From positions 5,558-69,557 of the forward strand of contig CAJJDN010000173.1 in NCBI GenBank assembly GCA_905182985.1: a DNA stretch of 64,000 bases, in the 5' to 3' direction. A program made the position numbers and the translations under genes. The notes below the pieces were generated by a model. It had not been told where the DNA came from and did not search any database. It saw only the letters and a list, made by a program, of their open reading frames with translations. The stretch comes from Paramecium sonneborni. Lineage: Eukaryota > Ciliophora > Oligohymenophorea > Peniculida > Parameciidae. Below, one piece after another: positions 36,578-50,650 of this stretch; within the stretch, counting starts at the first letter, position 1; each line of letters opens with the position of its first letter.

Positions 36578-36990
36578 CTAATAAATTGTAAAATAAAAAG
36601 AAAGATCTAAAATTAAATTTATAAGATATTGAAAAATAATTAAATTTTTCTAAAAAATTTTCTTATACACCTTAAAATATTATACCTTAATCGTTATAGC
36701 GTAAATCTTTTTAAAATTTAATCAAAGAGAAACCTTAAAATAAAAATTAGGATTAAAAACCAATATTTTCAACAATTTTATCAGACCGCCCTTCATTTGA
36801 TAAAAATTAAGTATTTTTTTGAAATAAAATTTGTTTTTAGATTTAAAACATGTTATCTACATTAAATATCAAGAAGAAAGTATAGAATTCTCTGCATCAA
36901 TAAGTTTCTTGTAGACCAATGGAATTAAAAAGATGTTCTAGTTCTTCAGCTCATCTGAAGTCTAATTTAAATATAATATTGAAAAAATGA
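35095..36990 (+). CDS. AGC-family Ser/Thr protein kinase, 596 aa
   Basis: Five exons; introns at 35215-35240, 35347-35370, 35841-35865 and 36811-36840. Kinase motifs: [12 protein letters not shown] glycine loop, LFALKMIKK (catalytic Lys), [15 protein letters not shown] (the intron falls inside the catalytic loop), [22 protein letters not shown] and [23 protein letters not shown] and SFCGSPEY again mark an AGC kinase, related to the gene at 18481-20557. The C-terminal extension is Asn/Gln-rich with 15 consecutive Asn and ends in a Ser/Lys-rich tail. The last intron is 30 nt, a multiple of three. No lipid-binding domain is obvious in the 115 residues before the kinase. Confidence 0.9.
36529..36573 (+). 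repeat. (AAT)15 microsatellite encoding poly-Asn
   Basis: Fifteen perfect AAT units inside the AGC kinase coding sequence, translated as 15 asparagines in the C-terminal extension. Perfect repetition without codon variation points to recent slippage, so length polymorphism is likely. Confidence 0.95.
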
Positions 36991-37031
36991 AAATATTAAT
37001 GAAATTACTATAAAATTTAATTAGTATTAAT

Positions 37032-39251
37032 TCATGAAATAAATAAATTAAATTCTGTAATTCCCCAAGATGCTGATGGATTTATTACACTACTTTTCCA
37101 AATAAAAAAGGCATAATCTAAATCATGTTTTATTAGGATATCTCCTTTGATGATAAATGTATCTAAATTATCATTACAAGTTTTTTATGAAAACCATTTT
37201 ATCTTTTAATTCCAAATAGTTTAATTATTTAGAATTAGATATTAATTCTTTCCATCAAATTGATTAGTAAATAAATAAAGAGTAAATTCTATTTTCATCT
37301 AAGTATGAATGGCTATATTTGTAATAAATCTTCTTATTTACATTTCTGGTTATAATTTACCTAAAAGAGTCACAGAACTATCACAAATATATAAAGATAA
37401 ATCATTAGATAATTTAGTTATCACCCAATCATTCCAATTATTTGAATTAGTATTAAAGCCTGATATTAGATCTTTATATAAATCTGTAGATTCTAATCCA
37501 TTTCTAATTTTAAGTTTGAAATTGAATATTCCATAAATGCCTAAAAATATTAGTATTAATGATACCAGTTGTAGTTGTTTGAGTAGATTTAATTGTTATG
37601 AGAGATAGTGTACGTGTATGAGCAATTTTCTTATAATAATTAATTTATCCATCAATATCACTACTACCACATTAACTAAATTCTCCAATAGCAGTTGAAA
37701 ATAAGATTTCATCAAGCATAACATCATCTAAAAAAATTTAAAATTTCTCAGCTATATATTTATCTATTTTATTTATTGTAAAGGAAATTTCAATTTCTTA
37801 ATGAGGTTCGTTAATTGTAAAAAACTTTTAAATTTAATAAGTGGTAACTTTTGTTGAATCTAATCCAAAGTAGGGTTTAGAATTGCAAATTTAAACACCT
37901 CCAACTTCTGGTAATATGACTTACCATCCATGACCTACTGCGAAATCTTTTGAAGCAATTTACTAAAAATTTATCAACTATGCTTTTTGAATACAATCCT
38001 ACTTTTCAGGACCAGCACATTCATCACAAGAAAAGTTAGGTTCTGAATAACATTTTTTTATAAAGACTTGAAAATCTTTTAAAAGAATTTAATCAACAAT
38101 TATTGGTACAGAAATGGATTAAATTTAAAGAGAAAATGTGATTTAGCGTTTATTATTTCTCAAGTTAAAATCTACTTTTTTTGTCATTTACATTGCCTTT
38201 CTGACATTATGATCGTAGGATTCCCATTAACAGAAGTTGATTTAAGGATCTACACTTTTAATATTAAAGGAATGAACTTCAAGTCCATCTATTCTAACTA
38301 CAATAACATGTGGAAATCTTGTGTCAGTTTTCTATGTTATTAAGTAGAAAACAAATCTAACTTCATAATGTGGATCCAAAAAAAAAGATTTAGTAACATC
38401 TTAATTTTATCCAAAAGGACCTAAACCTGGTGATAAACAATATGTATAGGATACTAGATTATAAATTTATTATGGATTGGTAATTGATATCAAATTCGTT
38501 ATTTACCAACCATCATTGCTAATAGTTGGACCGAAACGAATTCCTTAATAATTTAGAATCCATTGAGAACATTATGTTTAGGTTTCCTTTATTGAACAAA
38601 TCTAACATCCTACAGGACATGGAGTATATTAGATTTTTATATTCCGAATACCCATTGATCTATCATGATTAACGAAGAATCCAGATGCAAACTCAATAAT
38701 TAAAAATGGAGAGTTATGAGAAAAGATTCCTGATAAAGTAACAGATTCATAAAAGAATTCCTAACTACCTGGATTTACAGTATAGACAGCAACTGCTAAA
38801 GTATCTATCAATGCATATAGTTTAGAAGGTGGAACTGACTTTCCCTTTCTAATTATTAGTATTCTTAATTACATAGCCATATCTACAGAAAAATATATTT
38901 GGCAATGAGGTGGCAAATTTTCGAAAGTCTTAAAGGCTCCTCCAAATTACCCAATTAATCCTAAACCTACATATTAAACTGCATTTATATCAGTACACGA
39001 TCCATCTAAAGTCAAACATTAACTTCTTTCTAAATCTGTATTCCTATCTAAAGACAGGCCATATAATGAAACAGCATTATTTTAAACACCATCCCATACC
39101 ACACGATATACAAATTTCCAATCTAGATATATTTATTTTTACTGTTTAAATCAGCTGCTGAGAATCTATGATTAGTAAGGCTTGTATCTAAATCAATGTA
39201 AGAAACAACGATATGTAAAAAAGATAACTGAAGTAACAAAAATATCATCAT
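37032..39251 (-). CDS. Large secreted protein, 724 aa
   Basis: Three exons; introns at 39123-39142 (20 nt) and 37541-37565 (25 nt). An N-terminal signal peptide (MMIFLLLQLSFLHIVVS) and no TM at the end indicate a secreted or trichocyst/cortical product. The body is beta-rich with scattered cysteine pairs (CPVGCQICS, CDECAGPEKQDC, CGSSDIDGQ) and aromatic-Gly motifs such as GGAFKTFENLPPHC, which suggests galactose-binding- or LamG-like modules. I cannot assign a family with certainty. It lies head to tail with the giant surface protein gene upstream. Confidence 0.65.
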
Positions 39252-39329
39252 AATATAATTATTTATTTTGAATAATAAATCTAGTAAGAATGACTCAGTT
39301 TTTATTATTAATTATATAATATTATTTAT

Positions 39330-42300
39330 TCATGAGTTATCACTAATCTCAGATCCATCTTAATTATTCTATCCTTTAATATGATCAATTTTATTTATTA
39401 TTAGAAATTCTGGATAGACTTTAGCTCTACTTATGAATTCAACATTATTTTAGGTTTCTCTCTTCTCTGTATCTGATGGGGAACCCTAAAGTTGAGTAAA
39501 GCTATTTACAATCAAATCACCATTTTTTCCAAGTGATTAAATGTCAAACTAATTAATCATTGGTAATTTATATCGACCAGGATTAGCCCTAACTTATTTC
39601 ATCAGATATTCTCTTATTTTTTAAAATCTCTCTCTAACTCTTCTCTATTATTCTCCCCTATTAGTAAGTAATCTACGAAATAACCAATTTTTAGTCTATA
39701 AATTAGGTAACTTTTAATTTATTTTCTCTCTAAGCTTATCAATATTCTCTTATTAATCTTCTAATTAAGCAAGTACAATTTCCCAAAGAATTACTGATAT
39801 AAAAATAGTATTTATGCATATTAAAATAATATAAAAAGGCCAAATAATTTCTTGATTATCTGAAGTAGAAGCTGAATATATAGTCATGCCAAGTACAATT
39901 GAAGTTTCACAAACAAGAGTACTGATCTCATCAATAAAGTTTAAATACGTTAATTTATAAGGTTAAAACTTCTTAGTAAAAATTGAATATACAAAGGTAA
40001 TTATAAAAATCAAAGCAGCTTTAATGATGATCAAATCTTCATAAAAGGTTAAGAATACAATCATGAATCCTTTTTACAGAATTTTGACAATCTCCCAAAA
40101 GTAAGCTTTAGGTGAATATTCGTTATATAAATAACCCCAAGTCTTTCTAGTTTCAAGATCATTTAATTAAGTTTTCTTATAATATAGACTTGTAAACATA
40201 TAAATTGGGATTAGAAGAGAAAGACATAAAGTAGAAGGTAAAATAAAAGTAATCATCCATCTAAAATGAGTTTATGTATCATATCTATAAGCAACATTTC
40301 CTTAAATCCAATAGATATCTGATATCTATCTAAAGGATAATAAAGAGATAAATCCTCCTAAGAGAGTTGGTTAAAGATATGTGAATAAATAGATTGCACT
40401 TGTTGTAATAGCACTTTTATTGGGTTTAGTAATATTAATCAAAATAGCTAAGGTATAAAGGGTTAAAAAGCTAATAATATAAATAACAGGCATTATAAGA
40501 GCCCATATCATTCTAAAGTATATGATATCAATATCAGATACTGTAATTAAAAAACAATCTAATGAAAAACTCATAGATTCCACTGGATTACTAACAGAAC
40601 GAATACTTGATTATAAAACACTTGGTAATTATAATTAAAAAGTTGATATTGCACCAACAATTTGTAAATAATTAGTTAACACTTTAATAAGAATTCCACC
40701 AAAACCAGCTTTCGGATTTTTAGCAAATATTTTCAATTTTGATAATTTATGTTCATATTCCATTTTGTTAGCAGTATCAACGGTACCTTTAACAGAAATT
40801 AAAATTGATATCATAGTCCATAAACTAATAAGACCAATCTTAATAGTATTATCACCAATATTTTCACAACTTCCACATTTATATAAAGAACTTAATGAAT
40901 ATTTACCATCTCCTCTAATATCATAAATATCACATTATTCACAAAGAGCCCCAACATGAGCAGATACACATAAATCATTACCAGGATTCCAACCACCTAT
41001 ACAATTCTCTGGTAAATTTTGACAATATTCAATAGTATGACTATATTCATATGGTCTCCAATAATATGGTTTTAATTTTACTCTTGCTGCATTTACTTAA
41101 TCCATTGTTAATTAATCTTTTATTTAACATTACTCTCCTGCCCTTATATTATACTAATCGAATTGAGCATCACATAATACACATGTTCCATCTGGTTTTT
41201 TATATTCTCCTCTTTAACATGGAAATGTTTAAAAATTAATTCTTAATGAATAATTAGTCTAAAAAGATTAAAATTAATAAGGAGGATCTTATGAATATAT
41301 TGCTATTGCAACTGAATTACATGATACTTCTAATTATAAATAACCTATTGAATTTTAATCTGGATTAAAATATACAATTAGAGAATCTAAATTATAATCC
41401 TAAGAACTTTCATTAAAAACAACACTCTTCATATTTATTAAACTAGAATTGTAAACTTATTCTTTTTAATTCAAAATCTCACGACTTAATATTGTGCATT
41501 CAGATCCAGCCAAATTTTTTATTCTATCATATTGTTTATTCAATGGTATTATTCTTAAACTGAAATTATAACTAATAAAACTTTAAGTATTTTCATCAAA
41601 AAAATTATATGTTGACACTGCTTGTCCACTTGGAATCATTATATATTCAAAAGTTTAGGATCCAATTTGATATTTTCCTTGACTGACCAAATCAACTACC
41701 TAATCATCTTTGTTTATGATTCTTTTTGTCAATAGTTATTGACTCCCTATCATCAAAGTCAATTAAGATGGATTATCAGCTATATTATCTCCAAAACTAT
41801 TTGCTTTATTATTTCTTAAATAATTATTTAATGTTTTTGGATCATTCATTTGATACTTTCCCAAATACAATCCTCCTCCAATATTAGCATTATTGTAGGT
41901 AATTAAGGAATTATATAAATACAATTATGATTCATAACTTTGCTAATAGAAAATTGCGCCTCCAGATTCAATTGCTACATTTTTATTAAATATGCAATTA
42001 TTTATAATTGTACTGATTCTTGAAATCAATAAAGCTCCTCCATAAGTTGCTTTATTTTCTGCAAAAAGAGTATCTATTATCTTTACTTCAGCTTCAACAT
42101 TATTTACATTCTAATCTGATTATAATATTCTATTTAAATTTTGTATTTTAATTTCTTTAATATCATTAGAAGATATTACTACACATCCAAGTTTACCACA
42201 TGTATTATTTTTGAATTTTGAATCACTAAAATAGATCAGATTAGTTTACTCTACCTCATCAATATTTGTTATTTAAAAGATACTACTTTCACAACTGGGG

Positions 42301-45300
42301 CAATTATTTTATTCCATACTAAAACTTTAAAAATGAAAATGATGTAAAGCCGAAACTTAATCTATTTTAATTATTGTCTATAAAACTTATTTACCATAAA
42401 TTATCTAATAGAAATTGATATGTGATAAAATCTCCTTTCTCTATTCTGTATAATAAGTCTCTAATGACTGTGGTATTACTAAATTCGAATAACATCTATA
42501 AACCAAATTTACAAGAATATCCAGCTTCTCCTATGGAAATTCAACCAATCCTTTAAATTCTATCATATTCTCTATTGTAACCTCACTAAATTTTATTACA
42601 CTTTAGTACTCTAAAATATTTTCTACAATTATTACTTTTATTTAATATGATATTTATAATTGATTCTTACTACATAGTAAAATTTTTAATTTCAACATTT
42701 ATAAATATTAATGATTCACATTCTAAACAATTCAAGAACCCATAATTAAAAATATTCTTGTAAAAACAATTTTGCATTGTTACATTCCCTTAATCTATTG
42801 ATATTAAATAATTATTTTTTTAATTAGATATTTCAGTATTTTTTAGATCAACTATTTCCTTTAAATAGTCTAAATAACCTTTGTATTCATTATTTATATA
42901 AACATTTAAAAATTAAACTGATAATATTAAAGATGAGCTTGTAAAACTTACAGGAATTCTTAAAAAAGGAATAGCTAATGAATAAATATTTTAGATGATA
43001 AAATCTTTAAATTGAATTTAACTATTTACTCTCGAAGGTTCTACATAAATGCATCCTCCTTCATTTCTACTAAAAGAATTAATGACTGTAGTATTATATA
43101 TTATTAAATCTAATAATGATTAAGATGAATCTACATATAAAGTACCTCCTTAAGATCTTTCAGAATTACTTGTTATTGTACTACAATCGAAAAACTAAGA
43201 ATTAATCAGTTTTAATTAACCCTCAGATTAAAGTATCAAATAGAAACCTCCTCCAAATTATGCTTGAGTATTTTTTACAACAATATTCTCTAATAAAATC
43301 ACTGAACCCTTTAAATATCCAGCTCCTCCTTTCGAACTTATTGGAAATGCTTCTATTAAATCTTCTAAGTACACTTATTCATCGTTTTAAAATCCCCAAT
43401 TTAAATGTTTTGAGAAATACTCAAACTCTATATTATTTTGATTTATGAAATTTGTATCAATTACTAAGACCTATTTACCAATCAAAATTAAATTAGAATT
43501 CTCTCCATTGGTTACAATATTCCCTTCAAAATATGAATCCTTTAATTCAACATTTGATTATGGAGTAATTAATAGCACTGTCGAAGATGAAATAAAAGCA
43601 ACATCTTCTACATAACTATGTTAAATATTCCTTTATGACAAAATCTTTTCAAATACTATTTTTTACTCTTATTCTGATAGGATTGCTATAATTCCCAATT
43701 ATTCTGATGTCTTAGTAACCATTAAAATATTCTGAATAAATTTACAATTTTTTAAAGTAATTTTTTCTTATTGTCTCTTGTTTTATTTTTCAATAGATTT
43801 TATCAAAATCAAAGGTAAATTTATAGATGTTAAATTTGTTATTACAAAATTTTAAATTTCTAAATCTATGATATTGAAAAAAAAAAACAAGGTTGTTTAT
43901 CTTGTTTCATCTATAGAGGAAAGACAAGATTTTGAAGGATGCAAAATATCAAATTATTTTATCAACTATCCTGCAAATTGACTTATAAAAACCTTTTTCG
44001 AATTCTTAATTGTAAATTCTGGTAAGTTTAGATCTCTTTAAACAATTACATTATTCAAATTCAATAAAGTTATATCCAAATAAATTGTAGAATTTTCTAA
44101 AGTATTAGATGTTTATACTTTTTCCAATATCATATTATTTTTAATTAATGTAAGATCTTTGATATTGAGATCCAAAGAAAGAAAATTACTGCTCTAAATA
44201 ATTTCCATAAACACTTTGCTACTCACATATTAATTATTCATCAATTTAATATTTTCAAATGATAATATATTATTAATACTATCCAAATCAGAATATACTA
44301 TATTGATTACATTTGTGAATACTCGATTATCACTACCTAAAAGACTATTGCCATTAAAAATGAATCCTTTTACAACAAATAAGGGCAGTTAAAATAATTT
44401 TGTTCCTTCATAAGCAATAATATTTTAAATGTTTATATCTTTCAAGAATACATCAAGTGCACCTTATAAAATTGCATAACTAGAATTTGTAAGTTTATCT
44501 CCATCAACAGAAAAATCTTGAATTATGAAACTTGACTGTCTTTTTGATAAGGGAAAGTAAGTTTCAAATAGGGAAGATGAAATTAATTTATTATTAAATG
44601 TTTTGATTTAAGTGGCCTTATAATCTTGTTTATTAGAATGTTCTGATAAAATCTAAACAAATAGTTAAGTATTTATAAATTATGAATTTCGAAGTGTAAT
44701 ATCATTTATATGAAATTAAAATCTATCAGATATATTTTTACTAAATGAATAAGCAATAATCCCTTAAGTATTAATTATCTTTGAATTAATAATTTGTAAA
44801 TTATTTACTTAAATATATTAAGGATCATTAATATAAATTTGAAATTGAAAATCTTCAGAATTTTAAATTTATATATTATGTAAATTAACAATAACTCTAT
44901 TAGTTTATGTAATAGATATTTTGCTTATTTTGGTTGATTTGACAAATTAAAAATTTTAAAAGATAACTTTAGTGAAATCTCTTAAAGAAAATTCGCCTTC
45001 TATAATTGTTTTCTTATTAATATCTCCATTTAAAATGATTTCCAAATTTTGTAAAGTAAAGACATTTTTTCTAAGATTTGAAAATATAAGAGAATTAGGT
45101 GGTATAATACAAGGTTTATCAGCAGAGTATTTGAAATTAAGAATATATTTAGCTGATTTAATAGATTTTTTATTTAATTCATCAAAAAGTTTTTAAGATT
45201 CAATAGAGAAATGATTTTCTGAAAATAAATGTGATAAAGCCATATTTTAGAATCTAAAAGTATTGATATTATTAGCTGAAACGATATCATCATCATAAGA

Positions 45301-48300
45301 ATCTCTATCGCAATAGATAGTATATTCTTATTATAAATATTAATAGCATTTTTAATATTGATTACATAAGATCTGAGTATTTAAGATAGGATCACGATAA
45401 ATATATTAGTATTACATAAGTGTTTAATCTGGTTAACTACCTTTGATACAGGCTTTAGAATAGATAGAAAGTTAAGTATAAGTAGGATTAAAATAGGGAT
45501 TGATTAATTAAATTTCAGATTGATCTAATTCTCTACATAGAGCACAATTAGCAGGACAATCAGTACATTGATTATTGATTAAAGTTTAAATGGGTTATTT
45601 TTAATTTATTAAAGATGTTGGACATTCTACACAAACATTAAGATCATTTTTAATAATACATTTAGTACAACTGCATTTAGGAATACATTTGTAATTATAA
45701 ATTTCATATCCTTCTTCACATGATGTGCAATAAACTTCATAATCGTCTGTATTAGTACTAGCACAATCTAAACTAAAACTACCGATACAATAATCAGCAC
45801 ATGTTCTAGCACGATAAAATGCTCTAATTTCCCATTTCCATCCATCCTTATAAACTTTATGTTACATTTAACATGTCTTACAATTCAATTTGCTTAAACA
45901 TAAATAACATTAACCTGAATGCATATCTGCATAATATCCTTCTTCACATAGCATACAATATTCATAAAACCATATATAATTTTTGATACAATATTTACAA
46001 TGATTTACTGAACATTCTGATAATCTATTTTCATCACCACTTATACCTATATTCAATCTCTTCTTTCTTTTTCTGTCTATATTACACATTACTGTAACAT
46101 CCCTTTCCACTTTAAACCCATAATAATTTGTTGTTTCAGTCATATAGTCTCCAAGCATCAGTATAAATTGTGTAACATAATTTCTATATTCAGGACCAGT
46201 ATCCTCATGAAATAACATTATTTAAAAATGATCATCTTCAGATTCATAGGAAACTTTTGCACTTTCATAAAATTGGAAATCTGAATTAGTTATTTATGAA
46301 AATAACATGCATTTATCCTTACCAAATTCTTTTTCATAAAAACTATATATGTAACCTTTTTCACAAAGTGCACATCTATCATTAACTTCTAAAGAAGGTT
46401 TTGAAAAATTTAAGTGTAAACTTGTTTAAAAATAAAATTTAAAGGTAGAATTAGAAAATTTAGAACGCGAATATTATTCTTAATACTGATATATACAATG
46501 AGGCATAGTTTTTGGTTTACAATTAATTTGATCAATATCAATAAAGTAATCTTTATCATCTAAACATTTAAAACAATGCATTTAAACAGTATCTCCATCA
46601 ACAGGTATACCTGGTTCACAAATTAAACAATTAGCTCCACATTATAAACATTCATTATTTTATTTATCTAAATAATATCCTGGATCACATTTTAAACAAC
46701 CCAATTTTGATCCATCAAATATACAATCATTAGGACAAAGAATAGGACATTAATAACATTAATTTTAATAAAGTGCAAATCCTTATTAACAAGATATACA
46801 TTAATCTGATTCACAAGAATCACAATTTTTGTTTATATTTATGCATTCTCCATTAATTACAAAATAACATGTTTTACATTCAATTTTAATTTCTTTTTCT
46901 ATTTATAATTTTACAATATAATTAGTATTCTTATTTGTTTCTCCTAAACATCCTTAACAAAGTTCTATTTCTACTTGATTAACTTTAGAATTAAAATTAA
47001 TAAGGAAATATTCATAATCTATTGCTGATCTAGTCACCTTTTAATAAGCACTTGTAGAACTAGAGATTAGTTATTCATAATCTACTGTACACACTGGATT
47101 TAAATACCATGTATTTTATTAATTTAGACAATCAACACAAAATAATTTACGTCTATTAAAAAAATCAGGTTCCATATTACCTGGACAATCAACACAATAT
47201 GTTATTTATCCAAATTAAACATAAAATTAACCTAAACCACAAGCAAATTAATCAATTTCTTCACCTTCTAGTATAGTAATATCTTTAAAATATTATTAGC
47301 TTTCTAAATTATATTAAAATATATTTATTACTAACACATTATGTTTATTCATTTTCAACATAAGATACTTTACATCCACAAGTACTATGATCTTAATTAT
47401 ATTCTCTATTTGTAATTAATTCATCAGGACATGTTATACAATGGCTTTCTGCTGGACCAAAACAACTTTCACAACTTGAATGACATTCTATTATATTATA
47501 ATTATTATACTTATAAAATAAGATTAGTCATTATCATAACAATATTCAAATTCAAAATTTGAAATTTAACCATCAAAATTATAAAAATTATCTCCTCCTA
47601 AAGATAAATAGAATGTTGTTTCTTAAAGGTGAGATTTTTCTAAATATTTATTATCAGTTCTTGTTTTTTTACCTCCATTCCCCCAATAAATAGTATTCTT
47701 TATATTATTTGTCTCACTTCTTCCTTCTTCATAAATAATCCAATGCCATTATGTTATTGCCTTACTATAATAAGTACTCAAATAACTTATCTTATCATCA
47801 TTATTTGTAACATAAGGAGTATATGGATCATATTAATGATATGTTGTTATTATCAAACCTGATACATCAGGTTAATTTGAATTTTATAAATATTACCATA
47901 ATAAAAATCTATCTCCAAAATTAAGATCATCTTCATATTACTTTTTTAAACTCATTCTAAATAATGCTAATATTCTCTCTTAATATGCCTAAACCTAATT
48001 AACTTTCACCCATCCACTTATAATAAAACGAGATTTCTCATATTTCAATTTCTAAAACACTTTTTTATCTAAACTATCAAAAATTATGCTTCCAAATATT
48101 GTTTTTTTCTCACTCTCTGAACAATCCAATTATTTTACGCATTAACTTGATTCTATATTATCTAAAAATTATTAAATTTCCCCATAATAACTACTATCTC
48201 CATATCTTAAATCCATATCACTTATTGCTCCAATAAATACGCCTAAATCATAATTTAACTAATCATCAAATGGATTTATTAACTAAATTTTATTATACTA

Positions 48301-48849
48301 ATTATTTACATTTATAATTTATCCTAAATAATATTCTTTCACCAAATCATTTATTTCATAAGGTCCTCCTTTAGACATTCCTACATGAAAATTATCATTC
48401 TAAACATACAAAAATGCACTATAACTTTTTAAACCTTCATTATAACAAAAATAATAAAAAACCCATTTCTCATTTGCTATCCCTACATTTACTTTCAGTT
48501 CTCTAATTTATAATGCTCCTCCATATTAAATAAATAATCTATGATAAAATATTTGTTTCTCTCTATCTATAATTATAAAATATGACAATATAATCCTTTC
48601 TGAATATTTTTCTGTCAATACATGCATACTTGATGTTGCTTAATTCAACTATTTTTAAACCCCATATCCTGATTAATACTTTGTCCAAACACCCCATCCA
48701 TAACTTTTTGTTACTTAAGAACTAAGGTCTTATTCAATAATTCTTTATTCTGTATCTGGTCTTGTGATAATGTCAAAAACACAATCACTAAGTCCTCTAT
48801 ATAAACTAATTTATAATTGAAATCTAACCATATTGCAAATATCAAACAT
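39330..48849 (-). CDS. Giant surface protein: LamG-like, Cys-rich, beta-helix-like and multi-TM, about 3,100 aa
   Basis: A chain of open sequence about 9.5 kb long, with introns seen near 47490-47512, 47310-47337 and at 42611-42635 (25 nt). Reading from the N-terminus: a beta-rich, LamG/concanavalin-like region (to about 47560; WVFYYFCYNEGLKSYSAFLYV, GWGVWTKY); a long cysteine-rich region with furin/growth-factor-receptor-like repeats (about 45200-47500; CxxC every 10-15 residues, for example CPILCPNDCIFDGS, CDSCESDQCISCQ); a Asn/Ile-rich region of repeated short strands resembling a parallel beta-helix with GGAI/GGGLY turns (about 41250-45200); a second Cys-rich patch; then about seven hydrophobic helices (39750-40880) and an acidic-basic cytoplasmic tail. 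Such proteins form large Cys-rich families in ciliates. The signal peptide and first exon were not resolved; the start is provisional. Confidence 0.75.
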
Positions 48850-49521
48850 TCTGTAATATACATCATCTGCTCAATTGATTTTAATTAATATTTATACTAA
48901 AACGTATTTATTAATTAATAATCATAATAAATCCAGCAGTTTAAACTATGAATTTGTTATTTCTTTTCACAACTATTATTAGCTTCTTGATTAAATTTTT
49001 ATCTTAATTCTAAAAATTCTAAAATAGATAATCTATTCTACTCTTATTTTAGTTAAAGTACTAAGATATTATTTGAGTATTTTTATAATAATAAATTATT
49101 ATTTATTAAATAACGGTTAATTTCTAAATATCATTTAAATTTAAGTATTGAATTCTAAACATTTTGTACTAATTATCTTTTTTAAGAACGGCTAATAAAT
49201 ATAATAATCCAAAAAGATTTTTCTCAACAAATTTATTTATATTAAATTTTAACTTTTGAGTAAATTTTTTTCTAGCAAAACTCGAATTTGTCCTCTAAAA
49301 TAAAATAATTAATAGTTTTTAGAGATTATAATTAAGAATTAAAGGAAAAATAAAAAAAAGAAGAGAATCTGATTATTTTAATATATAATGAATAACAAAT
49401 AATAATTAACAATCAATATCCTTTTATTTAAGCAAAATTGAAATGAAAAATGTATTTGTAAAAAAAATAGCAGTTTATAAAAATAAAAAAAAAAGAATTA
49501 TGATTATATTTATTATTATTA
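48850..49521. other. Divergent intergenic region, about 670 bp
   Basis: Lies between the giant gene (minus) and cystatin gene (plus). It may contain the missing 5' exon of the giant gene, for example a plus/minus-strand stretch near 48900-48950, but nothing is secure. Confidence 0.4.
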
Positions 49522-49880
49522 ATGAAATTATTGATATTATTATTAGTGTTATCAAGCATTTTATGTAAACAACATAGACCAATGGCAGGTGGTAAATTCA
49601 AACCAGATTCAAATGATTAAGGATTGGGATAGGCAATTGCATTTGCAAAATAAAATTTTAAAAGTTTAAATTGTTTAGATAATAATTAGCATCTTGTAGT
49701 GGGACTTCTGGATATTCATGGGATAAAATATTAAATGTGGAATAATAAATAGTAAATGGAAGCAATTATTATATATCAGCTTAGTTGAAAAATGGAGAAT
49801 AAACAAAAAAAGTTGAAATTGTAGTTTATATGCCTGCATCTCCCCCAGGAATAAGAATAACATCATGCTCAGTAATTTGA
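49522..49880 (+). CDS. Secreted cystatin (cysteine protease inhibitor)
   Basis: Two exons with a 26-nt intron at 49664-49689; 110 aa. A signal peptide (MKLLILLLVLSSILC) is followed by the three cystatin contact regions: N-terminal MAGG glycine pair, the central loop QQIVNGSNYYI (family QxVxG), and a C-terminal VYMPASPPG hairpin. The strand YISAQLKNGEQTKKVEIVVY completes the fold. Cystatins block papain-like cathepsins; in a ciliate this could act in food vacuoles or outside the cell. Without the intron the frame diverges and ends early, so splicing is required for the inhibitory loop. It overlaps no neighbour and converges with the heat-shock-factor-like gene. Confidence 0.9.
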
Positions 49881-49901
49881 AATATGTCATGATAAGATAA
49901 A

Positions 49902-50642
49902 TCAAATGATAAAGTCTTTTTTGATTTTTTTATTTTATTGATCTTGTCTGAAGAGTCTAGAAACCAATTTAATGAGATCTCTTTTTGTAATACTTTTTTC
50001 TAAAATTTTGAATAGAGACTCCGCACTGATATTATTGGAAAGCCAATCGAACAATTTTTCTTATTAATGATCGTTTTTTTATCTAGATAAGTAAATCTGA
50101 ATAAGTGTTACTTTATCTTACATAATTCTTACCATAAAAAGGCATTCTCTTTTTTTAATTGGTCACTTTTTTGAATTAAATATGTAAACACAGATTCTAA
50201 CTCTTAATTTCTCAAGATTAACATAGACAATTCTTGATTAATTTGTTCAATATTTGGAAGTATGATAATTTAATCATTAACTTTTCTTTTAATTTATGGA
50301 AGCAAGTCTCTTTCTTGTCTTTATAATATTTTACTTTTAATTTCTTCTAAACAATTTATGTTTAAAGGAATTCTTTTCTGTTTTATGAAAATCATACATA
50401 TTCAACTTTTATACTTAAATGTATGTATTACCTATCTAACAAATGAGGCAAAATTAGAATGCTTAAAGTAATTGGGCAATATATTATTCTGAAATATATT
50501 AATGTCTTTAACTTGAAATCCATCTCCATTATCGTTCCAACTTACGATATCATCATAATCTGAATGCTAGATTAAATTGAATAAAATATACCTCTAAAAT
50601 AGAATATACTTTATATAAGAAACCAGGACCTTCTTTATTCAT
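49902..50642 (-). CDS. Heat-shock-factor-type DNA-binding protein, 213 aa
   Basis: Five exons; introns at 50567-50591, 50406-50431, 50334-50352 (19 nt) and 50083-50111. The HSF winged helix is clear: GPGFLYKVYSILE (helix 1), DIVSWNDNGDGFQV, ILPNYFKHSNFASFVRQ | LNMYDFHKTE (recognition helix and signature, split by an intron after the Arg-Gln), then the wing and FKILQRQERDLLPQIKRKV, the HSF linker. A leucine/isoleucine-rich helix follows for oligomerisation. At 213 aa it is much shorter than standard HSFs, with little room for an activation domain. It should bind nGAAn-type elements. The 19-nt intron is at the lower limit of size. Confidence 0.88.
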
Positions 50643-50650
50643 TATTAATT

